A stretch of DNA of 64,000 nucleotides, taken from Locusta migratoria (lineage: Eukaryota > Arthropoda > Insecta > Orthoptera > Acrididae). Below the pieces are notes generated by a model. It did no database searches. It worked only from the letters and a program-made list of their open reading frames with translations, and had not been told where the DNA came from. Positions 11,076-21,798 of this stretch are shown here, one piece after another. The stretch covers positions 359,167,168 through 359,231,167 of the forward strand of contig CM048744.1 in the NCBI GenBank assembly GCA_026315105.1. The letters are read 5' to 3'. The first letter of the stretch is position 1. Every line of letters begins with the position of its first letter. The position numbers and the translations under genes are program-made.

Positions 11076-12359
11076 ACGTACTCATAAACTTTACTTAGCG
11101 GCCTGGCGGCCTCGCATGATTATGTTGTCCACCTTTGACGTTGGCAATAACCAATCGCATGACAATGCAAATTTTTTGTCATGAAATCTTCGTTTTACGA
11201 GGGCAATTACTTTTGCTGAATGAACGAGGCTACATACAAGACCCTGTCAACCACAGAGCAGGAACAGTATTATTTATTTAGGCTGAAGTGCAGTTTATGA
11301 GTCCGCGAGTGGCGTTTCATGTTTGGACGTTGACAACGGCGCCGGAGCCAATCAGCAGTCGCGTTCGCGCGGCCAATAACAAATAGCTTTCCCTTTATGG
11401 TTTGTAAACAAATCGGCGTAGTGGATGTAAACATCTTTAGATCAACATATTGCATTGCAATAAATGTGGGATTTTTATTTACGTTCTGGAATGGTGATTG
11501 AGCGTACTGGCTGTACTATGTAGTCAAAATTATTTTCACGAGGATTTTAGTTGTGGTGAGTGCATGACTTTCGCAGCCTTTACGAGCGCAATTACTATAC
11601 TGAGCGATTCTGAACGTACCTGCTGGCTGCGCTGGCCTGTTGTTTGTGAAGTAATCAATAGTGTGTTAAAGAGTAACCTGAAAGTGTATTGTAAACATCC
11701 TTTCATTTATAAAAGTGATCTGTCTTCAGATGGTTAGGTATAGGTTAAACAAGTTTTTTTTTTTATTTTTTTTTTTATTTATTTATTTATTTATTTTTTT
11801 TTTTATTAATTTTAAATACGTGAGGGCGCGTAGCGCCTGAATCTCCGGTTCAGAACCGGAACTTCGAGACACACGGATTCTTCCAAATTAACCAACATCT
11901 GGTTCTTTTCTTAGGGAAGTGAACACTAATTTTAATAACGTTCATTATTCACATATTGCAATTTACTGGAAAAATTGTCAGTCGTATTACTTGAGAGAGA
12001 AACACTTAATTGAATTTACACTGCAAGAAACTATTAAATCTGAACGAAAAAGCATGTGAAGAAAGACCAAATTCACAACACTTAAAACGCGGAATCTGAT
12101 TGGCCTCCTTCACCTGCGTCATTCATCGCGCCGTTACCAACGTCTACGCATGAACCACAACTCGCGGACTCATAAACTGCACTTTTACCATTTATTTACT
12201 TCATCGTCTGTAGGAAACACAAATCGAGTCACTACATGACTACATGTCGATTTCTAAGAATATTAACATCTTGGCAAAGACTTTCTATCATTTTGTTGAT
12301 GTTGCCAACATAATCATGCAAGGCCGCCGGGACGGTAAGTAAATTTTTACCGCTACGTA
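11076..12359. mobile_element. Long inverted-repeat element
   Basis: The outer arms pair: 'ctcgcatgattatgttg' near 11112 against 'caacataatcatgcaag' at 12306-12322, both bordered by ggcggcc words. An inner pair also matches: 'gcagtttatgagtccgcgag' near 11290 against its complement near 12166-12185. A shorter relative holding both outer halves lies at about 32222-32465. The interior has a 79-codon frame at 11498-11737 with no recognised motif, so the transposase class is unknown. Confidence 0.65.
11749..11812. repeat. T-rich low-complexity tract
   Basis: Runs of T broken by single A, partly as (ATTT)n, inside the inverted-repeat element. Confidence 0.9.
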
Positions 12360-12420
12360 CAGTCAAAGCAGACTGTATTTATCTGGAAAACACTCAGAAG
12401 AGTAAAGATATGTCTTCTCT

Positions 12421-12700
12421 ACGATAAACAGAGCATTTATAACGGTCATACTATTAAAAGAAAGGCCGAAGTTGATCGAAACTGGTAACAGATTAATGAA
12501 AACAGGAAACTGGACTCATTAGTGTATGCGTCAAAGCAAAATGTAGATTTCGTTAGTACTCTCAATAGAAGAAGGATACGCGTTAAGCACGACAAACAGC
12601 ACATTCATAATTCTCATACTACTGAAAGAAAATCCGAAGTTGAAAGAAATTGGTAACAGATTAATAATTACAGCAAATCAATGCAGCTCATTACTGTTTA
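12421..12700. repeat. Diverged tandem duplication, about 168-bp period
   Basis: The block beginning acgataaacagagcattta at 12421 recurs as acgacaaacagcacattca at 12589; both continue with 'ccgaagttga' and 'ggtaacagattaat'. Two imperfect copies, no coding frame seen. Confidence 0.6.
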
Positions 12701-13904
12701 TGTCATAGCTTACACCAACTGAAAAAATTACAGCCATATACAACACACGAGTTTCCGACATGTGAAAACTCTATAAAAACGTCAGTTCATTCGTATTTTA
12801 CGACTGTTTTCTGTAATAAATCACACGCCTGCTCACACGTTTATAATATAGAAATATGGCGGCGAGACTTCACTAACGCCAGTGATACTGTATACGGCAT
12901 TGCCAGTCTGGTAGTATATGTTTGTCGTTGCTACTATAGTAGTAGGATTCTCAGATCGATTGTAATTGCGAAAGAAAGTCTGAAAAATTTCGTCATAACA
13001 TTTATGATCTCAGGGAAGCTCATATTATTCTCAAATTAATTACTAGAATAAGTTTACTAAATACTATAGAATGACTAGTGATTACTAATTTATTACAAAG
13101 GATATTTATACTATACCTACTTCCAACAATGGAAAATCCAGACTGCAATGACAACTCACCCTAAAGACGTTTGTTGAGCCGCTGACAGACATTCACACAT
13201 AGTAATTTCACTACGTACAGCAGTTCGGAGTGTCTACTAGAAATATTCCTTCTAGAATTAACTAGAGCTTTTACGCGAGTAAACTAAATAAAGGATAGAC
13301 CGAGCAGGTAAATTCAAGGTTGACATTTAATTAAGATTGGTGTTACTCAGATCATGTCCTTTAAAGCAAGATGTTTCGTGAAGTTTTCGAACTTTCAACT
13401 ATTCATCGACAAGTTTATGCCACTGATTAAAATCTGCGCTTAGTCAGCGATGCTCTTTCTCTATCAACTGATGTGCTAATAACCTCTATGGGTAGCTAAT
13501 TTCTTTAAAAAATTTAATGGTTCTCTTTGAATAGTAACTGAAGCCCACAAAACGTAAATAAGGAATATTCACAACCTTATAGTAAGGTCAATTGAGTATA
13601 TGAGATAGCTAATTAACATTTCCTAATCATCGTAGAAAACAAAGATCTCAAATGCAAATATATTTACTATTTATTATAAATTAATTATTTCTTTCAAACT
13701 ATGGGACCAAAAACGTATGAGCACTATCACAAGAACTACTGATTTTAAGCACGGAAGTTTTATCGATAAATGTGAATGTTACAGCCACAGTTTTATGTCG
13801 TGAATGAGCCTGCAAAATTTAAAGTCTTTACTAGCCAGAACAAAAATCCAAACAGCCAGAACCACTTTCCAACTTCACACAATACATCAACGACCTACTA
13901 TGTG
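12701..13904. other. Unassigned intergenic stretch
   Basis: AT-rich, no open frame or repeat family that I recognise. Confidence 0.4.
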
Positions 13905-14623
13905 CAGTGTTTCACAACTTTCTGAATACGTGACCCACTTCAAACAAAAAACATTTTGGCGACACCCCTCCCCCATCCTCCCAGAAACCAAAACACAACT
14001 ATATGCGTAATTTCAAAGGCAACGACTGTAATTTTCTTCTGTTAGAATAACTTAATCATAAAAAAAGTACCTTAGTGTTCATTATAGGACAAATTTTAGT
14101 CCATTTTTATGATTGTAACAACTTATACGCTCCTTTCAACACACTGTCCATTCCTTTCGATTGCTCCTCCAGGTCCTTTGTTGTCTGTGACGGAATTACA
14201 ATGTCATCATCAAAACGCAATGTTTTTATTTTTTACCGTGAACCTTATTTCTTTCTTGAAATTTCTCCTTGCTTTCGTTTATAGCTTGCTCAGTGTACAA
14301 ATTGCAAAACATTGGAGAAAGGCTACAACCATGTCTTACACCCTCCCAAACCTCTGCACCCCTTTCATGCCCTTCAACTCTGATAACTGCTAACCGGTTT
14401 TTGTACAAGTATTGTTTGTTCTATTCAACAGAAAATTGATGATCAATAAGAAATCGCGTAATTCTAGTATAAAATGCGTTTCACTGTTCTTAGATACATG
14501 CTTTTTGTATTACGGGACACCTGGTATTGAGGCATGCTCCTCCTTCCTCCTATGATGGCGACGCCCCCGAGCAAGTCTTTGCGACCCCCATAGTGGTCGC
14601 GATCCACAGGTTGGAAAACGCTG
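13905..14623. mobile_element. hAT-like element holding a LINE fragment
   Basis: The left end starts CAGTGTTTCACAACTTTCTG with a following gtgacccac, and the reverse of the right end starts CAGCGTTTTCCAACCTGTGG with atcgcgacc and ggggtcgc. Both match the pattern of hAT (Charlie-type) termini. Flanking 8-bp words do not match, so the target duplication has decayed or one end is misplaced. The centre is occupied by the LINE D fragment. Confidence 0.55.
14050..14470 (-). pseudogene. LINE D reverse transcriptase fragment 1
   Basis: Minus-strand translation gives YLYKNRLAVIRVEG and VRHGCSLSPMFCNLYTEQAI (14408-14226), the RT block that ends in the conserved (Q)GCSLSPxLFNLY motif, then, after a frameshift near 14200, a 'DDDIVIPS' catalytic-box remnant with KDLEEQSKGMDSVLKGAYKL. 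It is a non-LTR reverse transcriptase; other pieces of the same type lie at 43485-43885 and 48830-49830. Both ends are missing and the frame is broken. Confidence 0.8.
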
Positions 14624-15006
14624 CCCTTATAGAATATGACAACTTGTGACTTCTGTACGCAAGAGAAAATTTTGCTCTACGTTGTTGTTTACAGGGTACA
14701 CAAACAAGGGTTTTCCTTTAAAAGTACGTAGGATACATCTTAAGACCCCTATGATCAAAGTAATTTGAACTGATAAGTGCTTCTGGAATGCTGACCTTCA
14801 GTTCAGTACCTATTTCAGGTACCTATGTAGGGGTACCACGTGCAGAAAATAGTAGACGTTGCTCTTAACGATACTTGTCGCATTATCACTGGATGCCTAA
14901 AGCCCAATCCTCTGAATAAACTGTACGTCTTGCGGGCATTGCACCTCCCGACATCCGGGAAGAGGGGAAAATCAGAAACTTCTGAAGCCTATCCCCTATA
15001 TGGACA

Positions 15007-17002
15007 TCATTGTGGACTAAATTTAAATGCATTGTTAATCAAGGGTTAGAGAAATATGTGCCAGTAAAGACGATTAAGGATGGAAAAGATCCACCGTGGT
15101 ATAATAATAATGTTAGAAAGCTGCTGAGAAAGCAAAGGCTGTTGCATTCTCGATTCAAAAAAGAACACGCAAATGGTGACAGGCAAACGTTAGTAGAGAT
15201 TCGTGCGTCTATAAAAAGATCGATGCGTGAAGCATACAATAATTATCACAGCCATACCTTAGCAAAAGATCTTTCCGAGAACCCGAAAAAATTCTGGTCC
15301 TATGTAAAATCGATAAGCGGGTCAAAGCCCACTGTCCAGTCACTAGTTGATCATTCCGGGGCAGTAATAGAAGAAAGCAAACGGAAAGCTGAAGTTCTAA
15401 ATTTAACCTTTAAGAAATCTTTCACGCAGGAGGACCGCACAAATATACCATCATTTGATCAACGTACTAATTCCGAAATGGGGGACATAGCAATAGGTAT
15501 TTCCGGTGTAGAGAAGCAGCTGAGAGAGCTAAATACGAAAAAGTCTGCTGGTCCGGATGGAATACCAGTTCGGTTTTACAAAGACTATTCTGCGGCATTG
15601 GCCCCCTACTTAGCTTGCATTTACAGCGAATCTTTAACTCAGCGCAAAGTTCCTAGTGATTGGAAAAAAGCGCAGGTGACTCCCGTGTATAAGAAAGGAA
15701 AGAGAACTGACCCATACAATTACAGGCCAATATCGTTGACATCGGTTTCATGTAGAATTTTGGAGCATATTCTCAGTTCGAATATAGTAAATTTCCTTGA
15801 AACGGAAAAGCTTCTTTCCATGAATCAGCACGGGTTTAGGAAACATCGTTCATGTGAAACTCAGCTTGCCCTTTTCTCACATGACATCTTGCGAGCCATG
15901 GACGAAGGGCAACAGGCGGATTGTGTTTTTCTCGACTTCAAAAAGGCGTTCGACACGGTGCCACACTGCAGACTCCTAACGAAAATGCGAGCTTATGGAA
16001 TAGGTTCTCAGATTTGTGACTGGCTGGAAGACTTCCTAAGTAATAGAACGCAGTACGTTGTTCTCGACGGCGAGTGTTCATCAGAGACGAGTGTATCGTC
16101 AGGCGTGCCCCAGGGGAGTGTGATAGGACCGCTATTATTTTCTATCTATATAAATGATCTGATGGACAGAGTAAGTTGTAATTTGCGGCTGTTTGCTGAT
16201 GATGCTGTGGTGTATGGGAGGGTGTCGTCTGTAACTGACTGTAATAGCATACAGGTTGACTTAGACAGAATTTCTAGTTGGTGCGAAGAATGGCAGCTAG
16301 CTCTCAATGTAGAAAAATGTAAGGTGATGCGCATGAGTAGAAAAAACAATCCTATAATTTTCGAATACAGCATCAGTAGTGAGCTTCTTGATGCGGTCGC
16401 GTCGTTCAAATATCTAGGCGTAACATTGCAGAGCGATATGAAATGGAACGAGCATGTAAGGACAGTTGTGAGTAAGGCAGACAGCCGACTTCGGTTTATT
16501 GGGAGAATTTTGGGAAGATGTACTTCACCTGTAAAAGAGACCGCGTATAAAACGCTTGTACGACCACGTCTTGAGTATTGCTCAAGTATTTGGGACCCGC
16601 AGCAGATCGGTTTGAAAGAAGACATAGAGGCGGTTCAGAGGCGAGCAGCTAGATTTGTTACCGGTAGGTTCGACCAATGCGCGAGTGTCACGGAAATGCT
16701 CCGGCAACTCAATTGGGGATCGCTGGAAGAAAGACGACGCTCTTTTCGTGAATTTCTGTTAAGTAAATTTAGAGGGCCGGAATTTGAAGCTGAGTGTAGT
16801 ACGATCTTGCTGCCGCCTACTTACATTTCGCGTAAAGATCACAAAGACAAGATAAGAGAAATTAGGGCTCGTACGGAGGCATATAGGCATTCTTTTTTTC
16901 CTCGTTCAATTTGGGAGTGGAATAGGAAAGGAAATGCCTAGTAGTGGTACAGTGTACCCTCCGCCACGCACCTTACGGTGAATTGCGGAGTATGTATGTA
17001 GA
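15007..17002 (+). mobile_element. LINE B copy 1 (youngest, long open frame)
   Basis: A 5'-truncated non-LTR retrotransposon about 2.0 kb long inserted in LINE A between codons of the 'LYGH(Q)PANQR' region. It ends in a short GTAGAT-type tandem tail (tatgtagatgtagat) preceded by the family's 3' UTR signature 'ccctccgccacgcacctta'. An atca word at both junctions could be a minimal target duplication. LINE B is the most abundant LINE here, with nine copies; its RT resembles the CR1/L2 side of non-LTR elements, an assignment from motif style only. Confidence 0.88.
15010..16941 (+). CDS. LINE B reverse transcriptase, 5'-truncated ORF2, 643 aa
   Basis: An uninterrupted frame of 643 codons encodes the linker and full reverse transcriptase of a non-LTR retrotransposon. 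In order: a basic N-terminal linker (residues 1-110, several K/R-rich helices), SAGPDGIP at about 179-186, NYRPISLTSVSCRILEHIL near 237-255, NQHGFRKHRSCETQL near 274-288, the first catalytic block VFLDFKKAFDTV near 306-317, GVPQGSVIGPLL from 365, the catalytic FADD at 395-398, and the thumb with FKYLGVTL. The C-terminus ends in WEWNRKGNA. The family enzyme copies its own RNA at a nicked target. The usual upstream endonuclease domain is absent because the copy is 5'-truncated, and the first ATG at 15010 is simply the first in frame at the truncation edge, so it need not be a real start. No stop or frameshift disrupts the frame, which suggests recent insertion. Confidence 0.9.
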   Translation: MWTKFKCIVNQGLEKYVPVKTIKDGKDPPWYNNNVRKLLRKQRLLHSRFKKEHANGDRQTLVEIRASIKRSMREAYNNYHSHTLAKDLSENPKKFWSYVKSISGSKPTVQSLVDHSGAVIEESKRKAEVLNLTFKKSFTQEDRTNIPSFDQRTNSEMGDIAIGISGVEKQLRELNTKKSAGPDGIPVRFYKDYSAALAPYLACIYSESLTQRKVPSDWKKAQVTPVYKKGKRTDPYNYRPISLTSVSCRILEHILSSNIVNFLETEKLLSMNQHGFRKHRSCETQLALFSHDILRAMDEGQQADCVFLDFKKAFDTVPHCRLLTKMRAYGIGSQICDWLEDFLSNRTQYVVLDGECSSETSVSSGVPQGSVIGPLLFSIYINDLMDRVSCNLRLFADDAVVYGRVSSVTDCNSIQVDLDRISSWCEEWQLALNVEKCKVMRMSRKNNPIIFEYSISSELLDAVASFKYLGVTLQSDMKWNEHVRTVVSKADSRLRFIGRILGRCTSPVKETAYKTLVRPRLEYCSSIWDPQQIGLKEDIEAVQRRAARFVTGRFDQCASVTEMLRQLNWGSLEERRRSFREFLLSKFRGPEFEAECSTILLPPTYISRKDHKDKIREIRARTEAYRHSFFPRSIWEWNRKGNA

Positions 17003-17381
17003 TGTAGATCAACCAGCAAATCAACGACTAAAATCCAGGAAGAGCTTCCTTAGGTCTACGGAGGCTTTATTTGGGACATCGCAGCAATGCCGAACCGAAC
17101 TATGGCGTGCAAGGTATACCCGTACTGCAGGATGGTTTACACCAAGTAAAAAACTACCACCCAGCTACACAAAGAAGTGGAGTACATGGAGATCACTCAA
17201 CAGACTACGTTCAGGTGCCACAAAATGTAAAAGTAATCTGACTAAATGGGGCTTCCCAGAGGAGACGCCACTCTGTGAATGTGGAGCAACGCAGACGACC
17301 TCCCACCTGCTCCAGTGTACCCAGTGTCCAGCAACATGCACACCAGAAGATCTACTACATGCGACACCAAATGCAATACAG

Positions 17382-17582
17382 GTGCCGGCCGCGGTGGCCG
17401 AGGAGACTCAGGCGTTTCAGTCACGGTCTGCACGGCCACTACGGTCGGGGGGTTCGAATACCCCCTCGGGCATGGATATTTGTGCCGTCCTTAGTCTTAG
17501 TTAGTTCATAAGTAGTTTGTAAGTTTAGGGACTGATGACCCCGTAGTTAAGTCCCATAGACTTTACAAACATTTGAACATTT
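17382..17582 (+). mobile_element. tRNA-derived SINE S1 in LINE A
   Basis: Head 'gccggccgcggtggccgag', B box ggttcgaata, tail 'ggactgatgaccccgtagtt', ending in 'acatttgaacattt'. A perfect 10-bp target duplication tgcaatacag lies at 17372-17381 and 17583-17592. Its removal rejoins the LINE A frame as NAIQIAKYWASKV followed by stop. Confidence 0.93.
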
Positions 17583-17647
17583 TGCAATACAGATCGCTAA
17601 ATACTGGGCATCAAAAGTGTAAATAATTGTCTTGTAAATATGATGTA

Positions 17648-18296
17648 CTAGCTTAAATCCGTGACTTCGCTCGCGTGTTGGTTGATTGATAGATAAGCTA
17701 TATTTCAGTGTGCTTATCCTTACAGAGAAAGAGCTGAAGACATTGTAGCACGTATAGACCAAAGATATGGTCTGTGGCATCACGTTTCGCTGTATGTAAC
17801 CTCCTTGCTATAGAGTCGCAAACGTCACCGCTGGCCTTCAGTCCAAATTTTTTTTATAATTTGACGACTTTCAACCACCATATCTCCCACCCCCTTATAG
17901 GTATCGGCATGGAACTGCTATTGTGTACAACGGGAGACTTCGGACAACAATTACACACACACCATTCGTTTGCGTTCCGTAGTTTCCGCAGTAGATTAAC
18001 ACCCACACACGTAAAATTTTATATACAGCGATAACTTTCCATCCCATATACTCCACCCTTTTGTCATTATCGACCCTCAAGCAACAATGCAACCAATAAA
18101 GTAATTTTCAAAGAATACTTATTGTTCCGCATTTCGCAATATATTCTTCAAATTACTAAATATCTATCAGATCGCTATAAAACCGTGCCTAAAACTTCCT
18201 TAGGTATAGATTTGTAACTGTACAAATATTTAAGTATCTGCGTCTTGTCGTTCGGAAGTGGTAAGCGTACACCGAACAGACATTCACATTTATAGA
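17648..18296 (-). mobile_element. Helitron-like element in LINE A 3' UTR
   Basis: On the minus strand the element would begin TCTATAAATGTGAATG at 18296 and end in CTAG at 17648, preceded by a short hairpin region (gagcgaagtc). It sits between A and T on the host strand, as Helitrons do, and removing it joins gatgta to tatagtttca in the LINE A 3' UTR. At 649 bp it has no coding capacity. Its middle part (17773-18060) is homologous to 62280-62570. Confidence 0.7.
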
Positions 18297-18381
18297 TATA
18301 GTTTCACAAAACATGTAAATATTGTAGATTAGTTTACGCGTTGTAACTGCTTCTGACACGAATAAATAATAATAATAATCG

Positions 18382-19574
18382 AAGTAGTAGTGAAACCCAG
18401 TCCAATAATCGTCAAATTAACATTAGGTCCTGCTAATATCGCGACTATAACTCACTCGAAGCCCAATACACAATAAAAATCGCTCTCATAAGAGAAGCGC
18501 CCACTCAAAACACTTTTGTAGATGCTAAAAAATCACGTGCATTAAATAGGCTACAACAAATTTAGACACTTGTAACATTCTATTAAACAGCACAAACGTT
18601 TCAAATATTAACAACTCGCGAGATTCCTGCTTTTAGCAAAAATATTCATTTAATCTTGTGTGACCAGACGTCCCGTATTTTACGGGATCGTCTCTTATTT
18701 AGATGAAGCTTCCCGTTTCCCATATTTTTGAACGTTGGGTTTTTAAGTACAATGTAGCCTACCATAATAATAATAGGGAGAACTCGATATGTGATCTTAG
18801 TCAAAGGATGAAAAAAGTATATTTTTTGATTAAAGCAAATTGTACGAAGAACGATATGTGAATTTCTTTGATAGGTACAGTGAAATGCTTTAACATGGCT
18901 AGCAAATGTGCATTGGTTATTGATTCAGGAGAAATCATATAGATCTGTCGCTTATTAAGAGTCACCAGTTGCGTTACTGTTTCACATAATTACCAAAAGG
19001 AATTATGGCGCGTTTTCATTTCCGAAATTACAACGGAAAAGGCGAGAAATTATTTTCACGTTGGACAAAAGTACCTTTTCCGTACATAGTATAACGTTGT
19101 GCAACACACACGACCTACCTCCTTAGAGCAAAACTTCTTGATAAAGTACGATGTATTTTCTTGCAAAACGTGAGAATAGTGTCGTCCTAAATGATGAAGT
19201 AAGTGTCTTGCAGCTGAGGATTCCTTGCTTTCAATGTGACGAAACATACAGTTCTCTGAAGTCTAAGGAGTGTACTACGTGAACAGTGTTAAAAATGTAT
19301 GTGGAGGGGTAGAGCGCGAATTTAGAAACACTGCCTTGATGGCACATTATTTCATGTCGTAATATCAACTGCAAAAATTTGCAGTTCATAATTAGTTTGC
19401 ACAGTTTCAATCTGATGTCATTGCTTTGTGGAGAGATGAAAACAACATATGAAGTATCGTAAACATGAGTCTTAGTTACCAATTATATCCTTAACAACTT
19501 CAACACTACACCTCTTAATTTTCACAAAAATGTATTTGAAATTGTCATACTCCAGAATAGCAGGCATTCCCTTT

Positions 19575-19581
<7 letters not shown>
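18382..19581. other. Unassigned intergenic stretch
   Basis: AT-rich. About 18660-18740 contains 'gtcccgtattttacgggat', a small palindrome in a context that resembles hAT termini, but no partner end was found. No coding frame recognised. Confidence 0.35.

Positions 19582-19633
<52 letters not shown>
19582..19633. repeat. Poly-A tract, 52 A
   Basis: An uninterrupted homopolymer following 'ctttttaattt' and followed by GGGG. It could be the tail of a retroposed sequence on the plus strand, but no body is recognisable upstream. Confidence 0.95.
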
Positions 19634-19636
<3 letters not shown>

Positions 19637-19807
19637 GTGAGAGAGTGGGAAATAAGTAACTATAATAATAGCTGCCAGCTGTAGTGAAAGATGTCATTAT
19701 ATGAAATTGCCATATTGTGTAAATATGTGACAACAGTGAAATATTTACGCCATTAGTAGACCAACGTATTTTTGCGCTTTAAATGCGAGTCTTAACGAAA
19801 ATGTTTA

Positions 19808-20700
19808 GTGATGTACGTACGTGGGTGTAGTATTGACCAAATATTTGAACTCGACTCTATTTTGCTGATACAGTATTTACGAAAATCTTCACAAAATACG
19901 GCTTCATTTCAACTTCTGATTTGTGTCCCTTATTTTGATTTTGGAGATTTTCTCACCGTAATTTAACCCCAAAGCCTCATTTAACTGAAAGTCGAAGCTC
20001 TCATGAAGTATGTAATTAACAATTCACGTTTACCCTAAATACTTAAAAATCACTGGAGCCCGTTAATTTACCTTACTTCGTAACATCGTAACATCGCCAT
20101 CCAGTCGGTAAACTCCAGTACCAACACTACCGTAATTCGCAACTGTTTTCGCTGTCCCCTGTTTCTTGCCGAACTCTCAAAATCTTCACTATTTCGTGTC
20201 TCTAACGAGAATCTCTCGTCGTCGTAAAAACCTCAACGGAACCATTAATTGACACAAATGTACAGCGCCGCTTTCTCTTGTAATAATGTTTTAATAATTG
20301 TCAGACTCTGTCTCTGGTTTCTTCACGGACAGATAACTGAACTACACCACGATCTCTGCTTTCTGCAACAGCAAACCGTGTCTCACGGATGTGGTGACTC
20401 CGCACCGTGGTTGAATCTGCGTTACTCTAATTTACCATCTACAACTTAACAGCATTCCACAAATGTTTTGTATACATAGTCCCTTTACAAAATTGAAGGC
20501 GACTTATAAAATGTGTGCTACATGGATTTTACGCAGCACAATTTGTCAATTCAAAATTTATTCGTCACACATTCTTTCTTAACTACATTAATGAGTTGTA
20601 TATACTTTCACATACATCTTGTATATTGTTTTTTCCGTCTACTTAAAGGAGCGATCAAAAGTAATTTGTTGTATGGCCCAGCACTAGTATCTGTGGCGTA
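19808..20700. repeat. Dispersed repeat R2, copy 1
   Basis: Nearly 900 bp align almost colinearly with 35003-35885; shared words include 'atatttgaactcgactctat', 'taaccccaaagcctcattta', 'aacgagaatctctcgtcg' and 'cattccacaaatgttttgta'. Copies differ by small indels, for example 40 extra bases near 20000 here. No frame or terminal motif allows classification. Confidence 0.85.
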
Positions 20701-21067
20701 AATGATCATATAGGACCCGAAATGTCCAATTCGTGTAAAATCTATAAGCGGGTGAAAGTCTCTATCTAGTCACTCGCTGATCATTCGGGGATTGAGGATA
20801 GAAGACATCAAAAGGAAAGATGAGATTTTAATTTCACAAAGCGTTTAGGAAGTAAAAGAAATTTTGATACGAATCTATCACCACATGCATGATATCAATT
20901 GTTCCTGTGGGAGTGTGTTTAGGAAGCGGTGTTTGGCTCAGCGGTAAGCGATCGGATTCGTATTGAAAGGTTCGCGAGTTCGAATCCACCCGGCGGCAAA
21001 TATTTCTGTGGTCCTTGGCAATATGTACACTACTGACGTCACAATTAACTGCAATATCATAAAGGTT

Positions 21068-21178
21068 GAAACTTCCTGGCAGATTAAAATTGCGTGCCGG
21101 AACCGGGACTCGAACCTGGGACCTTTGCCTTTCGCGGGCAAGCGCACTGCCGACTGTGCTATCCCAACACGACTCACG
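21068..21178 (-). mobile_element. S4 SINE fragment (tRNA-like part only)
   Basis: Reads gaaacttcctggcag, 'attaaaattgcgtgccgg' and the reversed tRNA-like region 'ccgggactcgaacctgggac'. A perfect 14-bp target duplication, atatcataaaggtt, lies at 21054-21067 and 21179-21192. Only the first 111 bp of the longer S4 repeat (27079-27491) is present. Confidence 0.88.
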
Positions 21179-21288
21179 ATATCATAAAGGTTATTTTAGT
21201 AATTTCTATAATCACAAAAAGTGTAGGCATAGGATGAATTCGGGACTGCAAACATTTAAAAAGAGTGAAAAAAAAAGCCTTGTGTTTG

Positions 21289-21365
21289 CTGCGATTGATT
21301 TTATTTCTCCCAGACGCGTTTCGCCTTTTATTTTAAATGCATTTTCAGCGGGATCTACAAATACA
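21289..21365 (-). ncRNA. Candidate hammerhead ribozyme motif (g)
   Basis: On the minus strand: upstream arm TCCCG, then CTGAAAA (core CTGANGA with G8 changed to A), T, GC ... GC hairpin, GAA, the palindrome ACGCGT, C, then the downstream arm TGGGA, which pairs with TCCCG over five positions (one G-T). The GTC before the putative cut is the canonical hammerhead triplet. Core base G8 is lost, so this copy is probably inactive. Confidence 0.5.
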
Positions 21366-21694
21366 ATTTTTTTGTGAGATGTATTGTTTCCAGATTATAA
21401 ACAGTTCACGTATTTTTTTTTTTTTTTTACATAAGAGAAGAAGTTTTTACTTATATTTTCGTTGTCTTTTCAGCTATCTTTTGCTGTTTCCTCCATCTGG
21501 TCAAGGCCACATGTTGTATATTGCATCACTAACAGAATTTCACACGTTTGATGGTGTTTAGCAGCCACGATTTACTTTCTGCATTTTCGTGTGTCATTTG
21601 CTTTGTTTCCAACATAACGAATATGTCGGTTGCTAACCTTTGTGTGTGGACAAAATGAAAGAGTAAGGTGTTATTTGAAGCGGAAAAAAGAAGG

Positions 21695-21695
<1 letters not shown>

Positions 21696-21741
<46 letters not shown>

Positions 21742-21798
21742 TGTGTGCGTGTGCCTGCGTGTGTGTGTGTGTGTGTGTGTATGTGTGTGTGTGTGTGT
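21696..21798. repeat. (GA)n then (GT)n microsatellites
   Basis: (GA)n 21696-21739 followed by an interrupted (GT)n to 21798. Confidence 0.97.

Larger units (their letters stand above)
14790..18381 (+). pseudogene. LINE A, 3' end, with three nested insertions
   Basis: Three separated pieces form one C-terminal LINE reading frame. Piece 1 (to about 15006) encodes VDVALNDTCRIITGCLKP and NPLNKLYVLRALHLP ... YPLYGH. Piece 2 (17003-17381) continues PANQRLKSRKSFLRSTEA, WSTWRSLNRLRSG and the Cys/His block LCECG ... HLLQC. Piece 3 (17583-17622) gives IAKYWASKV and stop. The 3' UTR continues to 17647, is split by a Helitron, and resumes at 18297 to end in an (AAT)n tail near 18381. The Cys-rich tail follows the RT in several insect non-LTR lineages; I cannot fix the clade. 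The RT domain itself is missing upstream (5' truncation), so the copy is dead. Confidence 0.82.

Noticed and set aside
16944..17504. 186-codon open frame
   Set aside because: It is a chance fusion of LINE B 3' UTR, LINE A C-terminus and SINE sequence across two insertion junctions; only its middle part is meaningful and is annotated under LINE A.
18660..18740. hAT terminus ('gaccagacgtcccgtatttt')
   Set aside because: No matching opposite end or target duplication found nearby.
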